Origin: Microbacterium bovistercoris
GTDB taxonomy: Bacteria > Actinomycetota > Actinomycetes > Actinomycetales > Microbacteriaceae
DNA: 64,000 nucleotides
Reading direction: 5' to 3'
Assembly: GCF_003387575.1 (NCBI RefSeq)
Contig: NZ_QUAB01000015.1
Location: 106,526-170,525, forward strand
Shown here: positions 1 to 8,327 of the stretch, piece after piece
Numbering within the stretch: position 1 is the stretch's first letter
Layout of the letters: the number at the start of each line of letters is the position of its first letter
The notes under the pieces: generated by a model
What the model saw: only the letters and a program-made list of their open reading frames with translations
Told to the model about the DNA's origin: nothing
The model's database searches: none
Program-made: the position numbers and the translations under genes

Positions 1-56
1 ACCGAGGCCCCCGCGAGCGCGGTGAGCGCGAGGCTGCGCTTGCCGTTTCGGATCAT
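1..56 (-). CDS. 5' end of a secreted protein or lipoprotein gene (partial)
   Basis: Only the first 18 codons are inside the window; the gene runs off the left edge. They encode a charged n-region (MIRNGKRS) followed by the start of a hydrophobic stretch (LALTALAGAS), the usual opening of a signal peptide, so the product is probably exported. GAGGA lies about eight bases before the ATG. The function cannot be read from this fragment. The inverted repeat at 101-125 lies in its upstream region and could control it. Confidence 0.6.
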   Translation of the reverse strand, partial: MIRNGKRSLALTALAGAS

Positions 57-100
57 TCCTGTGTTTCCTCTCGGTGCTGCACTGCAGAGATGGGTGGAGG

Positions 101-125
101 TTTGTTAGGACAGTAACCTAACAAA
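101..125. promoter_or_regulatory. Inverted repeat, candidate operator of the leftmost gene
   Basis: TTTGTTAGG and CCTAACAAA form perfect 9-bp arms around a 7-base spacer, about 45 bp upstream of the partial secreted-protein gene. The TTAGG...CCTAA ends recall DtxR/IdeR iron boxes, but the usual spacer there is 9 bases rather than 7, so the regulator is not certain. Confidence 0.5.
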
Positions 126-210
126 TCCTCATGGCGTGTCAAGGGCGGATCGGCCGGAACAGGTAACGTTTCGGAATCGGAACCCTCACGGGGCCGGCGC
201 ACACAACCCA

Positions 211-216
211 TAGGCT
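211..216 (+). promoter_or_regulatory. -10 element of leaderless nrtR promoter
   Basis: TAGGCT ends six bases before the GTG start of the Nudix regulator, so the transcript should begin at or next to the start codon. Confidence 0.55.
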
Positions 217-222
217 CGATGC

Positions 223-888
223 GTGAGCACCAGAAGCACCGAGGACGACGCCATCCGCGTCGCCGTGTCCGCCGTGATCTTCTCGCTGCGCTCGGCACCG
301 GAAGGCGATCGGCTGATGCTCCCCCTGGTCCGCCGCACACGAGACCCCCATCTCGGCGTGTGGGCACTGCCCGGCGGCTGGCTGGATCCCGACGAGGACC
401 TGGATTCCGCCGCGTCGCGGACCCTGGCCGAGACGACCGCACTGATGCCGAGCTACCTCGAGCAGCTGTACACGTTCGGCGCGGTGGACCGCTCGCCGAC
501 CAGGGTCGTCTCGATCGTGTACTGGGCGCTGCTGCGCTCGGATCTCGTCGATGCGCAGCGCTCGTCCGCCGGCGCTCCCGAGAACGTCGAGTGGTTCGAC
601 GCGGACGATCTCCCGCCCCTCGCCTTCGACCACAACCACATCGCCGACTACGCGCTGGACCGACTGCGCAACAAGGTCGGCTACAGCCGGATCGCCGCAG
701 GGCTGCTGCCCGACGAGTTCACCCTGACCGAGCTGCGCGAGGTGTATGAAGCGGTGCTGGGCCGCCGCCTCGACCCCTCCAACTTCCGCCGGCTGCTGGA
801 GGGCACAGACGAGCTGGTGCCGACCGAGCGGTTCCGCACCGGCAAGCACCGCCCCGCGCGCCTGTACCGCCGCAACCGCGACACCTGA
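223..888 (+). CDS. nrtR: NrtR-type Nudix-related transcriptional regulator of NAD synthesis
   Basis: A 221-residue protein with an N-terminal Nudix fold (about residues 8-145) and a C-terminal winged helix (about 150-215, ending in basic residues). The Nudix box (GGWLDPDEDLDSAASRTLAE) lacks the paired acidic residues of REUXEEXGU: RE is RT and EE is ET. Hydrolysis is therefore probably lost, as in NrtR proteins, which bind ADP-ribose-type ligands and repress NAD genes. It sits directly upstream of nadABC in the same direction, which supports this role. GTG 223 was chosen because a -10 element ends six bases before it; the overlapping ATG at 219 is in another frame. NadR- or NadQ-like function is less likely from the domain order. 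Confidence 0.82.
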   Translation: MSTRSTEDDAIRVAVSAVIFSLRSAPEGDRLMLPLVRRTRDPHLGVWALPGGWLDPDEDLDSAASRTLAETTALMPSYLEQLYTFGAVDRSPTRVVSIVYWALLRSDLVDAQRSSAGAPENVEWFDADDLPPLAFDHNHIADYALDRLRNKVGYSRIAAGLLPDEFTLTELREVYEAVLGRRLDPSNFRRLLEGTDELVPTERFRTGKHRPARLYRRNRDT

Positions 889-917
889 TTGCACTTCTGG
901 TCAGTTCGACATAATCT
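889..917 (+). promoter_or_regulatory. Probable nadA operon promoter
   Basis: TTGCAC (889-894) is a -35-like hexamer starting right after the nrtR stop. CATAAT (910-915) or TAATCT (912-917) is the -10 candidate, with 15 or 17 bases between. The 5' leader would be about 35 bases. Confidence 0.45.
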
Positions 918-949
918 GGTCCCGCACAGTAAGTGTCATAGCGACCAGA
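896..949. promoter_or_regulatory. TCTGGTC half-sites, candidate NrtR operator
   Basis: TCTGGTC occurs at 896-902 and 915-921, and its inverse GACCAGA at 943-949. The first lies between the promoter hexamers, the second just downstream of the -10, and the third abuts the ribosome binding site of nadA. TTCTGGTC (895-902) and GACCAGAA (943-950) are perfect 8-bp inverted arms. Being next to the NrtR gene, this is the likeliest NAD-responsive operator, but no published NrtR consensus was matched. Confidence 0.45.
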
Positions 950-957
950 AGGTTCTC

Positions 958-2268
958 ATGTCATCGCTCCCCCTTCTCGACCCCTCCGTCGACCACGCGC
1001 TGCAGCTGATCGTCACCGGCGCCTCCACCGAGGAGACATGCACGACCGACCTCGCCGCGGGGCCCTGGGACTTCGACACCCGGCCCGGCTACGGCCCCGG
1101 GTCGTCGATGGGCGACGTGATCCCGACCGGCGCCCCGCGCCAGGGTGAGCTGCCGGCGGCGTACCGTGATGCGTCCGAGGAAGACCTCGAGGCGCGCATC
1201 CGCACGGCGAAGCAGGCGCTCGGAGACCGCGTGGTCGTGCTCGGCCACTTCTACCAGCGCGAGGAGGTGGTGCGGCACGCCGATTACGTCGGCGATTCCT
1301 TCCAGCTCGCACAGGCCGCGCTGGACCGGCCGGAGGCCGAGGCGATCGTGTTCTGCGGCGTGCACTTCATGGCCGAGACCGCCGATCTGCTGTCGCGACC
1401 CGATCAGGCCGTCATCCTGCCGAACCTCGCCGCCGGATGCTCGATGGCCGACATGGCCGACATCGACCAGGTCGAGGACTGCTGGGAGCAGCTCGCCGAC
1501 GTCTACGGACCGCTCGACGTACCCGACGCCGAGGGCCGCGTCCCCGTCGTGCCGGTGACCTACATGAACTCCTCCGCCGCGATCAAGGGCTTCGTGGGCC
1601 GGCACGGCGGCATCGTGTGCACCTCGTCCAACGCGAGGACCGTGCTGGAGTGGGCGTTCACGCGCGGGCGCAGGGTGCTGTTCTTCCCCGATCAGCACCT
1701 CGGTCGCAACACGGCGAAGGCCATGGGCGTGCCGCTGGAGCGGATGCCGCTGTGGAACCCGCGGAAGGCGCTGGGCGGATCGACCGCGGAGCAGCTGGAG
1801 GACGCCCGCGTGCTGCTGTGGCACGGGTTCTGCTCGGTGCACCGCCGGTTCACGACCGCGCAGATCGATCAGGCGCGGGCCGAGCATCCCGGCGTGCGCG
1901 TGATCGTGCACCCGGAGTGCCCGATGGAGGTCGTCGACGCGGCCGACGAGGCCGGCTCGACGGCCTACATCCGCCGGGCGATCGAAGAGGCCACCGAGCC
2001 CACGACGTTCGCGATCGGCACCGAGATCAACCTCGTGCGACGGCTCGCCGCGCAGCATCCGCAGCACGAGATCTTCTGTCTCGACCCCGTCGTCTGCCCC
2101 TGCTCGACGATGTACCGCATCCACCCCGGCTACCTCGCGTGGGCGCTCGAGGAACTCGTCGCAGGGCGCACGGTGAACCGGATCTCGGTCGCCGCCGATG
2201 TCGCGGAACCCGCGCGCGTCGCCCTGGAGCGGATGCTCGCGGCGAAGCCGGAGGCGGCGAGCGCATGA
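958..2268 (+). CDS. nadA: Quinolinate synthase NadA
   Basis: Condenses iminoaspartate with dihydroxyacetone phosphate to quinolinate, the step after NadB in de novo NAD synthesis, in the cytoplasm. The 436-residue protein carries the family blocks GHFYQ, FCGVHFMAETA, the Cys of VCTSSNA and DPVVCPCSTMYRIHP, which include the cysteines that bind the oxygen-sensitive [4Fe-4S] cluster. An open frame continues upstream to a TTG at 889, but that lies inside the promoter; ATG 958 has AGAAGG five bases before it. The stop overlaps nadB by four bases (ATGA), so translation is probably coupled. The nadS desulfurase downstream could supply sulfur for the cluster. Confidence 0.95.
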   Translation: MSSLPLLDPSVDHALQLIVTGASTEETCTTDLAAGPWDFDTRPGYGPGSSMGDVIPTGAPRQGELPAAYRDASEEDLEARIRTAKQALGDRVVVLGHFYQREEVVRHADYVGDSFQLAQAALDRPEAEAIVFCGVHFMAETADLLSRPDQAVILPNLAAGCSMADMADIDQVEDCWEQLADVYGPLDVPDAEGRVPVVPVTYMNSSAAIKGFVGRHGGIVCTSSNARTVLEWAFTRGRRVLFFPDQHLGRNTAKAMGVPLERMPLWNPRKALGGSTAEQLEDARVLLWHGFCSVHRRFTTAQIDQARAEHPGVRVIVHPECPMEVVDAADEAGSTAYIRRAIEEATEPTTFAIGTEINLVRRLAAQHPQHEIFCLDPVVCPCSTMYRIHPGYLAWALEELVAGRTVNRISVAADVAEPARVALERMLAAKPEAASA

Positions 2269-4042
2269 ACGTCGTGGTCGTGGGCAGCGGCATCGCGGGT
2301 CTGACCGCGGCGCTGCGCGCCCACGAGGCGGGGTACGCGGTGACACTGGTCGCCAAGGGCGCGCTCGGCGGCGGCAGCACGCCGCTCGCGCAGGGCGGCA
2401 TCGCGGGCGTCTACGGCCCGGACGACTCGGCCGCGGAGCACGCCGCCGACACCCGCACCGCCGGAGCAGGACTCTCCGACCCGCTCGCCGTCGACGTGCT
2501 GGTCTCCGATGCCGCCGAGCGCATCGCGGAGCTCGCCGCACGCGGCGTCGTCTTCGACCGGTCCGCCGACGGCACGCTGTCCCGCGGACAGGAGGCGGCC
2601 CACTCGCATCCGCGCATCGCGCACGCCGGCGGGGATGCCACGGGAGCAGCGATCTCGGCGGCGCTGGTCGCGCGAGTCCGCGAGATCGGCTCGCGGACGG
2701 CGGAGCATCCGGCGGGTGGCGGACGACACGCCGCGCAATCCACCGCCGAACGCGAATCGATCCGCCGCCCGTCAGGGATCGAGGTCATCGAGCACGCATC
2801 GCAGGTCGCGCGAGTCCGCGAGATCGGCTCGCGGACGGCGGAGCATCCGGCGGATGGCGGACGACACGCCGCGCAATCCACCGCCGAACGCGAATCGATC
2901 CGCCAGGCGCAAGCCGGGATCGAGGTCATCGAGCACGCATTCCTCACCGATCTCGTGATCGATGGCGGTGCGTGCCGCGGCATCCGATTCCTCCCGGGAC
3001 CGCAGGTGGCGGACGATCCGGCGGATGGCGGACGACCCGCCGCGGAATCCGCCGCCGAACGCGAATCGGTCCGCCAGGTGCCGGCCGTCCTGCTCGCCGA
3101 TGCCGTGATCCTCGCGACCGGCGGGGCCGGGCAGCTGTACCGGCACACGACCAATCCGGCCGGGGCGACCGGCGACGGGATCGCCGCGGCGCTGCGCGCC
3201 GGCGCAGCGGTCGCCGATCTGGAGTTCGTGCAGTTCCACCCGACGATGCTGGCGATCGGCGCCCCGTTCCTCATCTCGGAGGCCGTGCGCGGCGAGGGAG
3301 CTGTGCTGCGGGATGCCGCAGGGCGGCGCTTCGCGTTCGATGCACACCCCGACGGCGAGCTCGCCCCGCGCGACGTCGTCGCGAGGGCGATCGCCCGGCA
3401 GCAGTCCGCCGACGGCGCGCCGGTGCGGCTGGATGCCACGGCACTGGGCGCCGCGCGCCTGGCAGAGCGCTTCCCGACGATCGACAGTGTCGTCCGCGAG
3501 CGCGGCCTGGACTGGGCGCGCGAGCCGATCCCGGTGACGCCCGCGGAGCACTACCTGATGGGCGGCATCGCGACCGACATCGACGGGCGCACGTCGATCC
3601 CCGGACTGCTGGCGGTGGGCGAGGTCGCGCGCACCGGCGTGCACGGCGCGAACCGTCTGGCATCCAACTCGCTGCTCGAAGGGGCGGTGTTCGCCGCACG
3701 CGCGGTCGAGGCGCTGGGTCGCCCGTGGCCGTCCGGATCGCAGAGTCCGTCCTTCTCGGATGCCGGGACCGACGAGTTCTGCGACCCCGCCGAGCCGTTC
3801 AGCCGGGCCACGCTGCAGCAGCTGATGTGGGACGAGGTCGGGCTGCTGCGCACGATCGAAGGGCTCACGCACGCGCTCGGCACCGTTCGCGCCTGGAGAG
3901 CACGGCAGCACCCGCCGGTCACCGTCGCCGAGCACGAGGACGCGAACCTGCTCCTCGTCGCCGAAGCCACCGCCGCAGCGGCGCTCGCGCGGCCCGTATC
4001 GGTCGGCGCGCACTTCCTGGAACCCGCCCTGATCGGAGCCCG

Positions 4043-4046
<4 letters not shown>
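2265..4046 (+). CDS. nadB: L-aspartate oxidase NadB with in-frame repeat insertions
   Basis: Flavoprotein that oxidises L-aspartate to iminoaspartate for NadA. It starts with the FAD dinucleotide fold (VVVGSGIAGLTAALRA) and keeps the active-site blocks QFHPTML and GVHGANRLASNSLLEG. At 593 residues it is longer than typical family members (about 510-540). The excess falls in residues 135-226, a tandem duplication of a 46-residue unit, and about 248-271, a diverged third copy. All three contain the same GC-rich repeat also inserted in nadS. The frame stays open and the catalytic blocks are intact, so the enzyme is probably functional. It overlaps nadA and nadC by four bases on each side. Confidence 0.93.
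2667..2942 (+). repeat. 138-bp in-frame tandem duplication inside nadB
   Basis: Unit 1 is 2667-2804 and unit 2 is 2805-2942. They are nearly identical for the first 33 codons and differ mainly around codons 34-38. Each encodes VARVREIGSRTAEHPA, then GRHAAQSTAERESIR, then GIEVIEHA. The middle (for example 2847-2906) is a REP-like element with GGCGGACGAC and ATCCGCC arms. The 138-bp period equals 46 codons, so the frame is kept. Confidence 0.9.
3007..3076 (+). repeat. Third, diverged copy of the REP-like element inside nadB
   Basis: TGGCGGAC (3007-3014) and GTCCGCCA (3069-3076) are 8-bp inverted arms. The interior closely matches the core of the two upstream copies (GGCGGATGGCGGACGAC, then CCGCCGAACGCGAATCG). 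It encodes residues about 248-271. Confidence 0.75.
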
Positions 4047-4894
<848 letters not shown>

Positions 4895-4896
4895 CT

Positions 4897-6096
4897 GTGC
4901 TCTACGCCGATCACGCCGCCACCTCGCCGGTGCGCCCCGAGGTGCTCCAGGCGATGGCGCCGTACCTCGGCGGGGTGTTCGGCAACCCGTCGAGCCACCA
5001 CACGATCGGCGAAGCCGCATCCCGAGCCCTGGCGGACGCCCGCGCACGCATGGCGGCCGTGCTCGGCATGCGCGCCGGCGACATCGTGTTCACCTCCGGC
5101 GGCACCGAGGCGAACAACCTCGCCGTGAAGGGCATCGTGCTGGCATCCGGCAGGCGTCACCTGATCACCACGCCGATCGAGCACGAGTCGATCCTGGAGT
5201 CCGCCGCGTACCTGCGACGCTTCCATGGTGTCGAGGTCACCCTGCTGCCGGTCTCGGCGACCGGGCTCGTCGATCCGGATGCCGTCTCGGCGGCCGTACG
5301 CCCTGACACGGCGCTGGTGTCGATCGGGCACGCCAACAACGAGATCGGCACCGTGCAGGACATCGCCGAGATCGCGACGCGGCTTGCAGACGGCGGAGCG
5401 GATGGCGGACGGCGGACGACACACGGCGACGGCACCCGCCGACTGCAGAATCGTCCGCCGTCTGCAAGGACGGTCCCGCTGCACCTCGACGCCGTGCAGT
5501 CCGCCGGATGGCTGGATCTCGCCGGCCTCGGGGCGGATGCGATCTCCATCGCCGGACACAAGCTGGGCGCGCCGAAGGGCATCGGCGCCCTTGCCGTGCG
5601 CGGACGCGTGCCCGTCGAACCGCTGCTGCACGGCGGAGGACAGGAGCACGGACGGCGCTCGGGCACCGAGAACGTCGCGGCGGCAGTCGGCTTGGCTGTG
5701 GCACTGGAGCTCGCGGAGGCTGAGCGCGTGGCATCCGCCGATCTCGTGCGCCGACGGACGGCGACCTTCATCGAGGCGGTGCTGCGGCTCGTGCCGTCAG
5801 CCGCGCTGACCGGTGACGACGATCACCGCCTGCCCGCCGTGGCGAGCTTCACCTTCGGCGGCGTCAGCGGCGAATCGGTGCTGCTCGAGCTCGAGCGTCG
5901 CGGTGTGGTCTCCTCGAGCGGCTCGGCCTGCGCCGCGGGCAGCGACAAGCCCTCGCACGTGCTGGTCGCCTGCGGCATCGATCCGGTCGTCGCTCAGACG
6001 TCGGTGCGGTTCACGTTCGGACGTGCGCCGCTGGAGAACCCGGAATCGCTGGCCGGGCTGGTCGCGGATTCCGTGGCCGCCGTGTCAGGCGGGTGA
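4897..6096 (+). CDS. nadS: NadS-like cysteine desulfurase with a palindromic insertion
   Basis: A PLP-dependent IscS/NifS-family enzyme that takes sulfur from cysteine. The Schiff-base lysine is K222 (SIAGHKLGAPKG) and the catalytic cysteine C345 (SSGSACAAGSDK). As the last gene of the NAD operon it probably builds or repairs the [4Fe-4S] cluster of NadA, the role proposed for NadS-type desulfurases. The start is GTG 4897 with GAGGATCGG upstream. At 399 residues it is longer than usual because residues about 163-191 come from an 86-bp perfect-ended palindromic element inserted between EIATRL and TVPLHLDAVQ, normally a short surface loop. Both catalytic blocks are intact. Confidence 0.88.
   Translation: MLYADHAATSPVRPEVLQAMAPYLGGVFGNPSSHHTIGEAASRALADARARMAAVLGMRAGDIVFTSGGTEANNLAVKGIVLASGRRHLITTPIEHESILESAAYLRRFHGVEVTLLPVSATGLVDPDAVSAAVRPDTALVSIGHANNEIGTVQDIAEIATRLADGGADGGRRTTHGDGTRRLQNRPPSARTVPLHLDAVQSAGWLDLAGLGADAISIAGHKLGAPKGIGALAVRGRVPVEPLLHGGGQEHGRRSGTENVAAAVGLAVALELAEAERVASADLVRRRTATFIEAVLRLVPSAALTGDDDHRLPAVASFTFGGVSGESVLLELERRGVVSSSGSACAAGSDKPSHVLVACGIDPVVAQTSVRFTFGRAPLENPESLAGLVADSVAAVSGG
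5383..5468 (+). repeat. 86-bp palindromic element inserted in frame in nadS
   Basis: CTTGCAGACGGCGGA (5383-5397) and TCCGCCGTCTGCAAG (5454-5468) are perfect 15-bp inverted ends. Inner arms GGCGGACGA (5411-5419) and TCGTCCGCC (5451-5459) can pair as an alternative. The interior (GGATGGCGGAC, CCGCCGA, GAATCGTCCGCC) is related to the nadB copies. No stop is introduced. Confidence 0.85.
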
Positions 6097-6168
6097 CTGC
6101 GAGTCCCCCCAGTCCAGCACACGGGTGCCGGCATCCGTAACCCCCGCCCTCGGCACGGCAGCCGCGGA

Positions 6169-6174
6169 TAGACT
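6169..6174 (+). promoter_or_regulatory. -10 element of leaderless glycosyltransferase promoter
   Basis: TAGACT ends six bases before GTG 6181; there is no ribosome binding site. Confidence 0.55.
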
Positions 6175-6180
6175 CGGCGG

Positions 6181-7122
6181 GTGCCCGAAGCGCTCGTGAC
6201 CATGATCGTGCCCGGTCGCGACATCGCGGCATACGCCCCCGCTGCGCTCGATTCGCTGCGCGCTCAGACCGAGCGGCGCTGGCGGGCGATCCTCGTGGAC
6301 GACGGGTCGGCGGATGCCACCGGCGGCGTGTTCGCCGCCGCCGCAGCAGCCGACCCGCGTTTCACCGTGGTCCGGCACGACGAGCCCCGCGGGCTCGGCG
6401 CCGCTCGCAACACCGGCCTCGACCTCGTCGACACGCCCTTCCTCGGTTTCCTGGACGGCGATGATGAGCTCACCCCGGGTGCGCTGGCGAGGACGACCGC
6501 GACGCTCGCCGAGACGGGCAGCGACTTCGTCGCCGGCGCGTACGTGCGCTCGCGTCTGATCGACGGCCACTACCGAGCGGGGCGCGTGCAGCCGTGGACC
6601 ACCGCCGCCACCGATCCGGAGCGGCTGTCGACCACGATCCACGCCCACCCGGCGGCATCCGCTAACATCGTCGCCTGGTCGAAGATCAGCCGCACCGCCT
6701 TCTGGGACGGCCGCCGCTTTCCGGTCGGGGTCGCCTACGAGGACCAGATCGTCGCGCAGCAGATGTACGTGACGGCCCGCGCCTTCGACGTCGTCCCCGA
6801 CGTGCTCGTGCACTGGCGGCTGCGCGCCGACGGCACCTCCATCACGCAGGGCAAGGACCGGCTGCCGGTGCTGCGCGACTACCTCGCCGCGCTGCTCGGC
6901 GGCATCCGGGTGCTGCAGCAGGCCGGCGCATCCGCCGCGGTCGTCGCCCGTCTCGACCTGATCCTGGCCATGGACGTGCCGCCGCTGACGCACATCGCCG
7001 CCACGCATCCCGACCCCGCCTACCGAGCCGAGCTCGACGCCTTCGTGGCGACGCTGCGGGCGCTGCCAGAGTTCGCACACGCCACCCCCGACCCCGGCCT
7101 CTCGGAGGCGCTGCATTGGTGA
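6181..7122 (+). CDS. Family 2 (GT-A) glycosyltransferase
   Basis: A 313-residue inverting glycosyltransferase with the GT-A fold. LVTMIVPGRDIAAY opens the first strand, VDDGSADAT is the nucleotide-sugar motif, RNTGLD follows, and FLDGDDELTPG (about residues 93-103) holds the metal-binding DxD. A later YEDQ block matches the base region of GT2 enzymes. No membrane segments are seen, so it acts in the cytoplasm or at the inner membrane face. Donor and acceptor are unknown and no polysaccharide genes surround it. GTG 6181 fits the leaderless promoter six bases upstream. It is transcribed separately from nadS, 84 bp away. Confidence 0.8.
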   Translation: MPEALVTMIVPGRDIAAYAPAALDSLRAQTERRWRAILVDDGSADATGGVFAAAAAADPRFTVVRHDEPRGLGAARNTGLDLVDTPFLGFLDGDDELTPGALARTTATLAETGSDFVAGAYVRSRLIDGHYRAGRVQPWTTAATDPERLSTTIHAHPAASANIVAWSKISRTAFWDGRRFPVGVAYEDQIVAQQMYVTARAFDVVPDVLVHWRLRADGTSITQGKDRLPVLRDYLAALLGGIRVLQQAGASAAVVARLDLILAMDVPPLTHIAATHPDPAYRAELDAFVATLRALPEFAHATPDPGLSEALHW

Positions 7123-7187
7123 CACGGGCCGGCGATGCCGCGGAGTCTCCTCCGTGGCATCCGCAGCCGGGCACCGTCGACAGCCGA

Positions 7188-7193
7188 TACGGT
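7188..7193 (+). promoter_or_regulatory. -10 element of leaderless SDR promoter
   Basis: TACGGT ends six bases before GTG 7200, which decides the start of the dehydrogenase gene over an in-frame GTG-type start at 7116. Confidence 0.5.
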
Positions 7194-7199
7194 GATCGG

Positions 7200-7973
7200 G
7201 TGAACGCCTACCTCGCCGATCTCTTCTCGCTCGCCGGACGCACGGCCGTCGTAACCGGCGGTTCGTCGGGAATCGGCCGCGGCATAGCGACCGCGCTCGC
7301 GCGCGCCGGAGCCGCGGTCGTGATCGTGGCACGCGGCGAGGAACGGGTCGCCGAGACGGTGCACGAGCTGACGGAAGCCGGATGCCGCGCCGCAGCCCTG
7401 CCCGGTGATCTGAGCACTCGCGCCGGCATCCATGCCGTCGCCGACGCCGCGGCCGGCCCGTTCGGCGAGCCGGACATCGTCGTGCACTCGGCCGGCATCA
7501 ACATCCGCCCGTCGTTCACCGAGATCACCGAGGACGACTGGGACGCCACGATGACGGTGAACGCGCTCGCACCGTTCCTGCTGGGCCAGCGCTTCGCGCC
7601 CGGCATGGCCGAACGCGGTTTCGGCCGGCTCATCCACATCAGCTCGCAGCAGGCGCATCGCGCGTTCGTGCAGAGCGGCGTGTACGGCGTCTCGAAGGGC
7701 GCGATCGAGTCCCTCGTACGCTCCGAGGCCGAGGCATGGGGCGGCACGGGCGTCACCAGCAATGCGCTCGTGCCGGGCTTCGTGCTCACCCCGCTGAACG
7801 CCAGGCTGCAGCAGGATCCGCAGAAGGTCGCCGAACTCGCCGCCCGCACGATGATCGGGCGCAACGGGCTGCCCGAGGACTTCGCCGGCGCCGCCGTCTT
7901 CCTGGCGTCGCCCTCGTCGGCTTACGTGACCGGCCAGCACCTGTTCATCGACGGCGGGATGTCGGTGCACTGA
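7200..7973 (+). CDS. Short-chain dehydrogenase/reductase
   Basis: A 257-residue classical SDR. The cofactor motif TGGSSGIGRG follows the first strand, HSAGIN is the NAG-type stabilising motif, and the catalytic set is Ser in HISSQ with Tyr and Lys in YGVSKGA. The C-terminus has the usual LFIDGGMSV ending. The small-residue-rich cofactor loop (VARGEERV) suggests NADP(H), though this is inferred. The closest look is to gluconate 5-dehydrogenase and 3-oxoacyl-ACP reductase groups; the substrate cannot be told. A longer frame reaches back to 7116, overlapping the glycosyltransferase, but the -10 element at 7188 favours 7200. Confidence 0.85.
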   Translation: MNAYLADLFSLAGRTAVVTGGSSGIGRGIATALARAGAAVVIVARGEERVAETVHELTEAGCRAAALPGDLSTRAGIHAVADAAAGPFGEPDIVVHSAGINIRPSFTEITEDDWDATMTVNALAPFLLGQRFAPGMAERGFGRLIHISSQQAHRAFVQSGVYGVSKGAIESLVRSEAEAWGGTGVTSNALVPGFVLTPLNARLQQDPQKVAELAARTMIGRNGLPEDFAGAAVFLASPSSAYVTGQHLFIDGGMSVH

Positions 7974-8002
7974 CCCGGGCCCGCCGCGCCCTGCACGCCC
8001 CG

Positions 8003-8302
8003 CGCACCTGCGAAACCGACCACGCGGTCGAAAACGCCGCCGGCACACCGCCCGCACCTGCGAAACCGACCACGCGGTCCCGACACCGGCATCCGCACGT
8101 GCGAAACCGACCACGCGGTCGAAAACGCCGCCAGCACACCGCCCGCACCTGCGAAACCGACCACCCGGGCCCAACACCGGCATCCGCACGTGGAAAACCG
8201 ACCACGCGGTCGAAAACGCCGCCAGCACACCGCCCGCACCCGCGAAACCGACCACCGGGCCCCGACACCGGCATCCGCACGTGCGAACCCGACCACGCGG
8301 GT
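8003..8302. repeat. Alternating 50/41-bp tandem repeat array
   Basis: Seven copies of a 27-bp core (CGCACCTGCGAAACCGACCA, then CGCGGTC in the best copies) start at 8003, 8053, 8094, 8144, 8185, 8235 and 8276, so the spacing alternates 50, 41, 50, 41, 50, 41. The two spacer types are themselves conserved: one begins GAAAACGCCGCC, the other reads roughly CCGACACCGGCATC. The higher-order period is 91 bp. The array fills the gap between convergent genes (SDR and ABC exporter) and its core contains the short palindrome GACCACGCGGTC. Confidence 0.93.
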
Positions 8303-8327
8303 GCGCGTGAGCGTGGCCGCGCGGGCG

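Noticed and set aside
101..125. Firm call of a DtxR/IdeR iron box
   Set aside because: The spacer between TTAGG and CCTAA is 7 rather than 9 bases, so it was kept only as an unassigned operator.
889..957. TTG 889 as nadA start
   Set aside because: It would put the start inside the promoter -35 box; ATG 958 has a ribosome binding site and fits the family.
961..2541. 526-codon open frame antisense to nadA
   Set aside because: Shadow of nadA with Arg-rich translation and no ribosome binding site.
8003..8302. Regularly spaced repeats that could be read as a CRISPR array
   Set aside because: The spacers are only 23 and 14 bases and are themselves repeated, no cas gene is near, and the spacing alternates 50/41.
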